Assembly (NCBI GenBank): GCA_012719125.1
Contig: JAAYAY010000281.1
Location: forward strand, 1 to 64,000
Source: Planctomycetaceae bacterium
GTDB taxonomy: Bacteria > Planctomycetota > Planctomycetia > Pirellulales > Thermoguttaceae
Reading direction: 5' to 3'
DNA: 64,000 bases
In this document: piece after piece, positions 52,046-60,241 of the stretch
How the letters are laid out: each line of letters starts with the position of its first letter
How positions within the stretch are numbered: the stretch's first letter is position 1
Notes under the pieces: generated by a model
Told to the model about the DNA's origin: nothing
The model's input: the letters and a program-made list of their open reading frames with translations, nothing else
The model's database searches: none
Program-made: the position numbers and the translations under genes

Positions 52046-52921
52046 ATGATCACATGTACATCCGACCACCCAGCCGTCCGCCTCCTCACCGACCACCCCG
52101 ACCGCTTCGCCCGACAAGGCGCCGTCGTCGCCTCCTGGCGCACCTACCGCGGGCGCCGCCTCGGACCCTACTACCGACTCGCCTGGCGCGAAACCGGCCG
52201 ACAACGCTCCATCTACCTCGGCCCCGACGGCCCCCTCGTCGACGAAGTCCGCCGCTGCCTCCACCAGGCCCAGACCGCCCGGCGCCTCATACGAGAGCAC
52301 CGCCGCAACCGGCAACTCTTCCGAGAAAACGTCGTCCGGCCCCTCGAACAGTACGTCAAAGAGATATTCCGCCTCTTCGGCAATGGCCTCTACGTCAAAG
52401 GCTCCGACATCGGCGGGGTCAAAACCGCCGGCCCTCGCCTCACCGCCGCCGACGTCCCTGAACACCTGATCCCAAAATTTCCCCTCCCATTCCCGTCCTT
52501 CCTCGCCAATCCCGCCTGCAACCCGACGCGTGAGCAAGGCCAACCCACCACCCCGACCCGTCAGCCAGGCCAACCCGACAGTAACCCGACGCGTGAGCGA
52601 GGACAATCAGACAGTAACCCGACGCGTGAGCGAGGACAACCCGACACCAACCCGACGCGTCAGCGACGACAGCACACTCCTTCCCCCTGCCACCAACATC
52701 ACTCTCCGGAATTCCCCGACTTCGTTGACCAAAAACGCCCCCACCATCCACCTCTCGACCCCAAGCCGCGGCAAGCCCGCGACCCAACCTTCACAAACAT
52801 GCGCGCACCATACGCACAAGTCCAAAAGACACTGAAGAAGTCGAGTTCATCCGGTGTGAGCGCAGGTTCCATCCTCGCCGCGGAGGAACGGTGCCTCGTC
52901 TCTTGTTGCCGACGCGTCTAA
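52046..52921 (+). CDS. DUF6788-like protein with repeat-expanded C-terminus
   Basis: 291 residues. The N-terminal 110 residues (SWRTYRGRRLGPYYRLAWRE; RQRSIYLGPDG; VRRCLHQAQTARRLIREHRR) match the short DNA/mobile-element-associated DUF6788 pattern, judged by eye. From residue about 155 the protein is built from in-frame minisatellite copies (NPTRERGQ-type units), then a Pro/His-rich linker and a copy of the dispersed repeat at 52763-52833 (KPRQARDPTFTNMRAPYAQ). It ends abruptly in a Cys/Ser-rich stretch. The true gene may once have ended near residue 150, with repeats appended by read-through. Function unknown. Confidence 0.6.
   Translation: MITCTSDHPAVRLLTDHPDRFARQGAVVASWRTYRGRRLGPYYRLAWRETGRQRSIYLGPDGPLVDEVRRCLHQAQTARRLIREHRRNRQLFRENVVRPLEQYVKEIFRLFGNGLYVKGSDIGGVKTAGPRLTAADVPEHLIPKFPLPFPSFLANPACNPTREQGQPTTPTRQPGQPDSNPTRERGQSDSNPTRERGQPDTNPTRQRRQHTPSPCHQHHSPEFPDFVDQKRPHHPPLDPKPRQARDPTFTNMRAPYAQVQKTLKKSSSSGVSAGSILAAEERCLVSCCRRV
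52520..52672 (+). repeat. Five-copy minisatellite, 30-33 bp period
   Basis: Copies start at 52520, 52550, 52583, 52616 and 52649 (steps 30, 33, 33, 33) with core AACCCGACGCGTGAGCGAGG (variants in copies 1, 2 and 5). All periods are multiples of three, so the frame of the gene at 52046 is kept, giving NPTRERGQ repeats. NPTRERG-type peptides are a planctomycete dispersed repeat I recall from other genomes; this needs checking. Confidence 0.8.
52763..52833 (+). repeat. Third copy of the 75-bp dispersed repeat
   Basis: This copy reads AAGCCGCGGCAAGCCC, GACCCAACCTTCACAAACAT and GCGCGCACCATACGCACAAG, matching the tandem pair at 46363-46514 with scattered substitutions. It lies inside the coding sequence of the DUF6788-like gene, in the same orientation as the other copies. 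Confidence 0.75.
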
Positions 52922-53036
52922 ACGGTTGTTTGTCAAGCGGTTATGGCTGTCTTGCAGCAGAGAAGAGGCGACGGTACTCTTGGTGTACTTCGCACCCTAC
53001 GCGAATGCCGGATGAACCACATGAAGGAGTCTGGAT

Positions 53037-56000
53037 ATGCTGCGTTCATTGACGACCCCCCTGGCGATTCTCGCGGCCTGGATCGCGATTGCGGTCGCCC
53101 AAACGGTCCTGGCGACCGATCGTCTGGAGGACGGCTTCCGCAACCCGCCGCCTGAGGCAAGGCCCGGCGTCTATTGGTACTTCATGGACGGAAACCTCAC
53201 TCGCCAGGGCATGAGCGACGACCTGGAAGCAATGAAGGCGGCAGGGATCGGCAACCTGGTCTTTCTCGAAGTCAACGTCGGCGTTCCTCGCGGACCGGTC
53301 GATTTCCTCAGCGAGCCATGGCAGGATCTGTTCACGCACGCCGTCCGCGAAGCGGAGCGGCTGGGGATCGAAATCACCCTCGGTTCCGGGCCGGGCTGGG
53401 CCGGCAGCGGCGGCCCCTGGGTGAAGATGGAACAGTCGATGCAGCACCTGGTCGCCTCGTCGGTCGACGTCAAGGGGCCGGCCAGGTTCGATGCCGTGCT
53501 GCCCCGTCCCGAACCGCGGGAACCGTATTTCGGCCGGCGTCCCATGTCGGAGGAGATGCTCGCACAATGGGAGTCGTTCTACGAAGACGTGGCCGTGCTG
53601 GCCTTCCCCACCCCGACCGCCGAAGGCACGGTCGCCGACGTCGACGAGAAGGCGCTCTACTACCGCGCCCCCTATTCCTCGCGCCCGGGAGTGAAACCCT
53701 ACCTGCCGGCTCTTGCCCATTACCAGGAACCGCCGTCCGCCGCGGTCGTCGCCCCAGACCAGATTCTTGACCTGACCGATCGGCTCGGCGCCGAGGGTCG
53801 CCTCGACTGGCAGATCCCCGCCGGCAATTGGACTGCGATGCGATTCGGCCGCCGCAATAACGGCGCCACCACGCGCCCGGCGCCTCAGCCCGGACTGGGA
53901 TTCGAATGCGACAAACTCGACGCCGGGGCCTTCGACGCCCACTTCGACCACTATGTAGGCAAGTTACTCAACAAGGTAGGCCCCCGCGAAAAAGACCGGG
54001 GCTGGACGACGTTGCACATCGACAGTTGGGAAATGGGAGCCCAGAATTGGACCGGTGCGTTTCGAAAAGAGTTTCGCCGGCGTCGGGGTTACGATCTGCT
54101 TCCCTTTCTGCCCACCTACACCGGCCGAATCGTCGGCAGCCTGGAGTTGAGCGAGCGTTTCCTGTGGGACGTGCGACTGACGGCCCAGGAACTGGTGCTC
54201 GAGAATCATGCGGGGCGTCTCAAGGAACTGGCCCGGAAGCACGGATTCGGACTCTCCATCGAACCCTACGACATGAATCCCTGTTCCGATCTCGACCTGG
54301 GCAGCGTCGCCGACGTGCCCATGTGCGAGTTCTGGAGCGAAGGCTACGGCTTCGACACGTCCTACAGTTGCCTGGAATCGACGTCGATTGCCCACGTCCT
54401 GGGCCGCCCCGTCGTTGCGGCCGAGGCCTTCACCGCCAACAGTCGCGAAGCCTGGAAGCTCTTCCCGGGAGCCGTGAAGAACCAGGGCGACTGGGCCTTC
54501 TGTATGGGGATCAACCGCTTCGTCTACCACACCTTCGCCCACAAGCCGCAGGGACGCCGGCCGGGCATGGTCATGGGGCCTTACGGCGTGCACTGGGATC
54601 GAGGGCAAACCTGGTGGCCCATGGCGTCGGCCTACCACCAGTACATCACCCGCTGCCAGTTCATGCTGCGGCAGGGGCGGAGCGTTGCCGACATTCTCTA
54701 CCTGACTCCGGAAGGCGCACCCCACGTCTTCCGGCCGCCGCCGTCGGCGTTGCAGGGGACGGGCAGCATTCGCGATCGCCGGGAGTACAACTTCGACGGC
54801 TGCTCGCCCACGACCTTGATCTCCAAAGCAAGCGTTCGCGATGGCCGCATCGTCTTCCCCGGAGGTGCAGCCTACCGCTTGCTGGTCCTGCCGGCATTCG
54901 AAACCATGACCCCGCCCCTGCTCGGGAAGATCAAGGAACTGGCGGAAGCCGGGGCGACGATCGTCGGCCCGCCGCCCCAGAAGTCGCCGAGCCTGGTCGA
55001 CTATCCGCAATGCGATCGGAACGTTGCTGAACTGGCCGCCGAACTCTGGGGACAAACGACTCCGCCCACCGACGTAGTCCGACGCAAGGTCGGCCGTGGG
55101 GCGATCGTTTGGGGTGGCGATCTCGTCGTTACTCCGCCCGGCAAGCCTGTGCCCCAGCCGATCGAACGCGCCCGTTGGATCTGGTATCCGGAGGGTAACC
55201 CGGCGGCGGCCGCCGCTCCGGGCAGTCGCTACTTCCGCCGGGACTTCTCTATCCCGAGCGGGAAAAGCATCCGTGGCGCACGGCTCCAGATCACGGCCGA
55301 CAACTCCTGTCGAGTCTGGCTGAACGGACATCCGGCCGGCCAGGCCGACAACTTCCACGTGGCCTCTACGAGCGACGTCACGGACCTGCTGACGCCGGGT
55401 GACAACCTGTTGGCCGTGGACGCCGCCAACGGCGGCGACAGCCCGAACCCGGCAGGGCTCATTGCCGGTCTGCGAGTCGAGTATGGCGACGGTGATACTC
55501 TCGAATTGGTCACCGACGGCGATTGGCAGGCAGCTCGCGAAGTGGGTGGTCAATGGCCCGCTTCCGCAGAATCGATCGACGACTGGGTGGGAGCGAAGGA
55601 CCTCGGACCGATCGCGATGGCTCCGTGGCGGCTGGAACCGGCACCGGAAACGTGCCCTGACCTCTACCCGCACTACGAAGCGACCGCCCGGCTGCTGACC
55701 GGAATGGAGGTGCCCCCCGACTTCGAAGCAGAGGGACCGATTCGCTACACCCACCGGCAGGCAGACGACTGGGATCTCTACTTCGTCGCGAACCGGACGG
55801 CCGAGACGGTCGAAACGCCCTGCGCCTTCCGCCTCGAAGGCAGACAGCCCGAGTTGTGGGATCCGCTCACCGGAGCCATTCGCGATCTGCCGCAGTTTCT
55901 GGAACATGCAGGACGGACCACCGTGCCCATGCGGTTCGAGCCGCACCAGAGTTTCTTTGTCTTGTTTCGAAGTGGCAGGCCGAGCCCAGACGGCAAGATG

Positions 56001-59000
56001 AGCGAGACCGAGAACTTCCCCATCCCCACAAGCGTTGGCGAAATCGGCGGACCTTGGCAGGTGAACTTCGATCCGGAATTGGGCGGACCCGGCGAGGTGA
56101 CGTTCCCTGTGCTGGAAGACTGGACCCAACGATCGGAACCGGAAATCAAGCACTTTTCCGGAATCGCCACCTACCGCACTACCTTCGACTTGCCGCCCGG
56201 AACCGCATCGGAGGAACAAAAGCTCTTGCTTGATCTGGGTGTAGTTCACAATCTGGCCCGGGTGCGGCTGAACGGGCAGGATCTCGGCGTCCTCTGGTGT
56301 GCACCCTGGCAAGTGGACATGACCGGCGCGGTGCAGGAGCGAGACAATCGGCTCGAGATCGAGGTGGCCAACCTGTGGCCCAATCGGTTGATCGGCGATC
56401 AGGCCTTGCCGCCCGAGCAGCGGATCGGTTGGACGACCTTCGAACCGTACAAGGCAGATTCGCCGCTACTGTTGTCAGGGCTGCTGGGACCGGTGAGCAT
56501 CCGGACCGTGAGACAAACCTGCTCGGTGGACCGCGGGGACGTCACCGTCACGGCCTTGAGATGCTGTGAACGGATTGAACCGGTCCGCGTTGACAATCCG
56601 GCGCCGACATTCTCCTGGCAATTACAGAGCGACCGAAGAGGTGTCCACCAGACCTCCTACCAGATACTCGTCGCCTCAGACCCCGAACTTCTGAACTCGG
56701 GTGCCCCGGACCTGTGGGACAGTGGCCGCGTGGAATCCGGGCAATCGCAGTATGTACAGTACGACGGGCAGCCGTTGCACTCGTCACGGCGCTATTTCTG
56801 GACCGTGCGCGTTTGGGATGACCGTGACGCGGAGTGCAGCCGCTGCCAACCGGCGACCTTCATCACCGGGCTGCTGGACGACTCCGACTGGCAGGCGAAG
56901 TGGATCACCATGGAACGAACCGACACGGATCCTTTGCCGATCTTCCGAAAGTCTTTTCGGCTGGCCAAACCGGTGTCGCACGCGGTGATTCACGTCTGCG
57001 GTCTGGGCCAATACGAACTATCGATCAATGGGCAGCGGATCGGCAACCGAGAAATGGATCCCGGCTGGACCAACTATCGAAAGACGTGCCTCTACAGTTC
57101 CTACGACGTGAGCGACTCGTTCAAACCGGGCGAAAATGTGATCGCCGTGATGCTCGGCAACGGCATGTACAATGTGGGCGGAGGGCGGTACGTGAAGTTC
57201 ACCGGCACCTTCGGGCTGCCGAAACTCGTCTGCCAGATGCATCTGACCTCTGCCGACGGCACGTCGGAGATCGTTCGATCGGATGAAACCTGGAAGTGCT
57301 CCCTCGGCCCGATCCTCTTCTCGTGCATCTACGGAGGCGAGGACCGCGATGCGAGACGCGAGCCGCCAGGCTGGAATGCCCCCGGCTTCCAGGACCAAGA
57401 TTGGACGCCTGCCGTGGTGTGCGAGGGTCCGGGTGGCCGCCTGGCAGCCCAATCGGCCCCGCCGGTCACGGTGGCCGAGAAGTTGCCGGCCACCGCAATC
57501 ACACGTCTGGACGATGGGCACTACGAGGCCGATTGTGGCTGGAACCTGTCGGCACGACCGTTCGTCCGAGTCCAAGGCAAACCGGGGGATCAGGTGACGA
57601 TCACCTGCGCCGAAAGACGCGGCAATCCCTGGCAGGGGCACTCGTACACGTATACCCTCCGCGGCGAGAGGAGTTCCGAAGGCGAGGTCTTTCGCCCGCG
57701 GTTCACCTTCTTCAGCTTCCAGTACCTCTACATCTCCGGTGTCGATGTTGCGGGCGATGCGTCCGGGAACTCCGAACGCCCCTTGTTGATCGAGGCAGGC
57801 AGCGAGTTTCTCACCAGTTCGGCTCAGGCAGCGGGCGGCTTCGCCTGCTCCAACAACCTGCTGAACGATATCGACGCCATGATCGCACGTTCGGTGCGGA
57901 GCAACCTGCAGAGTGTGCTGACCGACTGCCCTCACCGGGAGAAACTGGGCTGGCTCGAAGTGGCTCATCTGATGGGCCCTTCGATTCTCTATCGCTACGA
58001 CGCCCAGGGCCTCTTTCGCAAGATCTGCCGCGACACGACCGAGTCGCAACTCGAAAGCGGCATGGTGCCCGACATTGCACCGGAGTACACGCGATTCAAG
58101 AACGGGTTCTTTGAATCTGCCGAGTGGGGCAGCGCATGCGTGCAGTTGCCCTGGCTTCTCTATCGCTGGTATGGCGACCGTGCGATCCTGGCCCGGCAAT
58201 ACGAAACTATGGCCAAGTACGTTCGCTACCTGGCCGATACCCGAAACGATGCCGGACTGGCCAGGCCGGGACTGGGCGACTGGTACGATTGGACGCCGGA
58301 GAAAGGCCACGTCGGTCCCTCGCAGTTGACGCCGCCGGAATTGCCTGCGACGGCCTTTCTCTACGACAATGCGCGAATCATGGCTCGGGTTGCCGGGCTG
58401 ACTGGCCATGAGGCAGATGTGGCTCCGTTCGAGCAACTCGCGGAACAGGTCCGGCATGACTTCGTCGCGGCCTACTACGACCGGGACTCCAAGAGCGTCT
58501 CCACCGGGTCCCAGGCCGCCCTGGCGACCGCGCTGTTCTTCGACCTGGTGCCGGAAGAGGATCGGCAACCGGTCCTGGCCAATCTCGTCGCCGAATTGGA
58601 ACGATCGGGATACCGCCAATCAACCGGCGAGGTCTGTTTCAGGATGCTGCTCCAGACCTTGGCGGACGCCGGACGTTCCGACCTCGTCTTTCGTATGCTC
58701 AACCGCGCCGGCCCCCCCGGGTACGCTCACATGCTCCAACTCGGCTTCAAAACACTCTCCGAACGCTGGGACAAGCCCGGCGCTTCGATGAACCACTGCA
58801 TGTTCGGCCATGCACAGGAGTGGTTCCAGAAATCGATCGTCGGCATCCGACAGGCCCCCGACTCCGTCGGCTTCAGGCATCTCGTCCTGCGACCCGAACC
58901 GGTCGGCGACTTGGCGTCCGCCTCGGGTCATTTCGACAGTCCCTACGGCCGAATCGAGAGTCGCTGGAAGATCGCCGATGGACAATTCGACTGGCATCTT

Positions 59001-59234
59001 CGTGTGCCTCCCGGTACGATCTCGGAGATCCATGTGCCCACATTGCACCCCGAGGGGGTGTTAGAAAGCGGGAGATCGGCAATCGAGTCGAAAGGAATCT
59101 CCCTGCTGCGTGTGGTGAACGACAGCGATGATTCGGTCGGCATCCGCCGAGCGGTCTTCGTCGTTGGTTCGGGAGAGTATCGGTTCCTCAGCCCGATCGG
59201 AAAGACTCGGGAATCCGCCGGACGAGATCGCTGA
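53037..59234 (+). CDS. Secreted GH106-GH78 double alpha-L-rhamnosidase
   Basis: 2065 residues. ATG 53037 follows AAGGAG by 7 bases and starts a signal peptide (about 1-26, ending VLATD). Residues about 30-1160 form a GH106-type rhamnosidase: ARPGVYWYFMDGNLTRQG, GSGPGWAGSGGPWV, TTLHIDSWEMGAQNWTGAF (Glu331) and VVAAEAFTANSREAWK (near 465), an inserted beta-sandwich (about 715-850) and the end module GPWQVNFDPELGGPGE to WCAPWQVDM. Residues about 1165-2050 form a GH78 rhamnosidase: N-terminal Ig-like modules, KWIT and GLGQYELSINGQRIG domains, and the (alpha/alpha)6 motif DCPHREKLGW (Asp1630) with the QSTGEVCF, SMNHCMFG segments. Both families cleave alpha-L-rhamnosyl bonds. Having both in one chain is unusual. 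Confidence 0.9.
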   Translation: MLRSLTTPLAILAAWIAIAVAQTVLATDRLEDGFRNPPPEARPGVYWYFMDGNLTRQGMSDDLEAMKAAGIGNLVFLEVNVGVPRGPVDFLSEPWQDLFTHAVREAERLGIEITLGSGPGWAGSGGPWVKMEQSMQHLVASSVDVKGPARFDAVLPRPEPREPYFGRRPMSEEMLAQWESFYEDVAVLAFPTPTAEGTVADVDEKALYYRAPYSSRPGVKPYLPALAHYQEPPSAAVVAPDQILDLTDRLGAEGRLDWQIPAGNWTAMRFGRRNNGATTRPAPQPGLGFECDKLDAGAFDAHFDHYVGKLLNKVGPREKDRGWTTLHIDSWEMGAQNWTGAFRKEFRRRRGYDLLPFLPTYTGRIVGSLELSERFLWDVRLTAQELVLENHAGRLKELARKHGFGLSIEPYDMNPCSDLDLGSVADVPMCEFWSEGYGFDTSYSCLESTSIAHVLGRPVVAAEAFTANSREAWKLFPGAVKNQGDWAFCMGINRFVYHTFAHKPQGRRPGMVMGPYGVHWDRGQTWWPMASAYHQYITRCQFMLRQGRSVADILYLTPEGAPHVFRPPPSALQGTGSIRDRREYNFDGCSPTTLISKASVRDGRIVFPGGAAYRLLVLPAFETMTPPLLGKIKELAEAGATIVGPPPQKSPSLVDYPQCDRNVAELAAELWGQTTPPTDVVRRKVGRGAIVWGGDLVVTPPGKPVPQPIERARWIWYPEGNPAAAAAPGSRYFRRDFSIPSGKSIRGARLQITADNSCRVWLNGHPAGQADNFHVASTSDVTDLLTPGDNLLAVDAANGGDSPNPAGLIAGLRVEYGDGDTLELVTDGDWQAAREVGGQWPASAESIDDWVGAKDLGPIAMAPWRLEPAPETCPDLYPHYEATARLLTGMEVPPDFEAEGPIRYTHRQADDWDLYFVANRTAETVETPCAFRLEGRQPELWDPLTGAIRDLPQFLEHAGRTTVPMRFEPHQSFFVLFRSGRPSPDGKMSETENFPIPTSVGEIGGPWQVNFDPELGGPGEVTFPVLEDWTQRSEPEIKHFSGIATYRTTFDLPPGTASEEQKLLLDLGVVHNLARVRLNGQDLGVLWCAPWQVDMTGAVQERDNRLEIEVANLWPNRLIGDQALPPEQRIGWTTFEPYKADSPLLLSGLLGPVSIRTVRQTCSVDRGDVTVTALRCCERIEPVRVDNPAPTFSWQLQSDRRGVHQTSYQILVASDPELLNSGAPDLWDSGRVESGQSQYVQYDGQPLHSSRRYFWTVRVWDDRDAECSRCQPATFITGLLDDSDWQAKWITMERTDTDPLPIFRKSFRLAKPVSHAVIHVCGLGQYELSINGQRIGNREMDPGWTNYRKTCLYSSYDVSDSFKPGENVIAVMLGNGMYNVGGGRYVKFTGTFGLPKLVCQMHLTSADGTSEIVRSDETWKCSLGPILFSCIYGGEDRDARREPPGWNAPGFQDQDWTPAVVCEGPGGRLAAQSAPPVTVAEKLPATAITRLDDGHYEADCGWNLSARPFVRVQGKPGDQVTITCAERRGNPWQGHSYTYTLRGERSSEGEVFRPRFTFFSFQYLYISGVDVAGDASGNSERPLLIEAGSEFLTSSAQAAGGFACSNNLLNDIDAMIARSVRSNLQSVLTDCPHREKLGWLEVAHLMGPSILYRYDAQGLFRKICRDTTESQLESGMVPDIAPEYTRFKNGFFESAEWGSACVQLPWLLYRWYGDRAILARQYETMAKYVRYLADTRNDAGLARPGLGDWYDWTPEKGHVGPSQLTPPELPATAFLYDNARIMARVAGLTGHEADVAPFEQLAEQVRHDFVAAYYDRDSKSVSTGSQAALATALFFDLVPEEDRQPVLANLVAELERSGYRQSTGEVCFRMLLQTLADAGRSDLVFRMLNRAGPPGYAHMLQLGFKTLSERWDKPGASMNHCMFGHAQEWFQKSIVGIRQAPDSVGFRHLVLRPEPVGDLASASGHFDSPYGRIESRWKIADGQFDWHLRVPPGTISEIHVPTLHPEGVLESGRSAIESKGISLLRVVNDSDDSVGIRRAVFVVGSGEYRFLSPIGKTRESAGRDR

Positions 59235-59275
59235 CGGTTCGGGAAGCCGTCCATAACCGCCCAGGAAGACATGTC

Positions 59276-59968
59276 ATGTGGATGAAAAACCGCCTGTTTC
59301 AGAAACTCGGAGGTGGCAGACTGGAGCGATTTGGGCTGGGGCTTTGGTCATCTCTGCAACTGACGGCCCTGAAGTCCCGCAAGGACCAGGAGATCGTTGC
59401 CCTTCTGCAGGAGATCCGCCGCGCAGGGCGCTCGCTGTGCAGCGCCTTCGAACTCTATCTGATCTACTCGGCCGCCCGAGCTCAAAGCCGGCGACCAGGG
59501 GCCATGGCCGAGGTCGGCGTCTACCGAGGCGCGTCGGCAAGGCTGATCTGTAAGGCTAAAGGCGACAAACTCTTGCGCCTCTTCGACACCTACGAAGGAC
59601 TGCCGGAAAGCAGCAAGGAGGATCGAGGCGTTCACAAAAAGAGCCAATACGCATGTAGCCTGGAGGATGTGCAGGCCTATGTCAACGGTTTTGCGAATGT
59701 GCATTTCCACAAGGGCCTGTTTCCCGATTCGGCTGAGGGGGTGGAGGAGAACGAGTACTGCTTCTGCCACTTCGACGTCGACTTGTACGAAGGAACGAAG
59801 GCCTGCCTGGAGTACTTCTATCCACGCATGGTGTCCGGCGGGATCATGATCTCCCATGACTACGGGCTTCTGGCCGGCGTCGAACAGGCCTTCCAGGAAT
59901 TCTTCGCAGATAAACCCGAGGGGATCATCGATATGCCGACCACCCAGTGCATGGTTGTCAAACTGTAA
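59276..59968 (+). CDS. TylF/MycF-family O-methyltransferase
   Basis: 230 residues. The SAM motif is AEVGVYRGASARLI (about 77-90), followed by LFDTYEGLPESS, HKGLFPDSAEGV and the metal-site CHFDVDLYEGTKACLEYFYP then GGIMISHDYG, the signature of TylF/MycF Mg-dependent sugar or macrolide O-methyltransferases. ATG 59276 has AGGA upstream; ATG 59282 is possible. It is 41 bp after the rhamnosidase; methylation of a sugar or glycan would fit, but the substrate is unknown. Confidence 0.88.
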   Translation: MWMKNRLFQKLGGGRLERFGLGLWSSLQLTALKSRKDQEIVALLQEIRRAGRSLCSAFELYLIYSAARAQSRRPGAMAEVGVYRGASARLICKAKGDKLLRLFDTYEGLPESSKEDRGVHKKSQYACSLEDVQAYVNGFANVHFHKGLFPDSAEGVEENEYCFCHFDVDLYEGTKACLEYFYPRMVSGGIMISHDYGLLAGVEQAFQEFFADKPEGIIDMPTTQCMVVKL

Positions 59969-60241
59969 CGGGAAGTGGCAGATCGCAGTCGCTCCTGACC
60001 CAGACTCTCCTGAATTACCCACCTTGCCTGTGGTCCTTGATTTACACATGAGGGCTACGCAACCAACACGGATTTCACACGCGGCCCGCGCGTCATTCCC
60101 TCGCAGGCGGGAATCCAAACAGCACCATCGGGGGATCCGCATCTCTGTTGGCGATTCTGACGCGATCTGATACAAGTGGTCTTCTGACGCACGATGTTCG
60201 TGCAGACCGTGCAAGGACGCCGTATGAAGGATGAATCAAGG

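Noticed and set aside
52520-52672. Possible CRISPR array at the 33-bp repeats
   Set aside because: The spacers are not unique sequences of constant length; the units are contiguous minisatellite copies in frame with a protein, and no cas genes are present.
53964-56312. A 782-codon minus-strand frame within the rhamnosidase gene
   Set aside because: Antisense shadow; the plus-strand GH106 catalytic segments cover the same bases.
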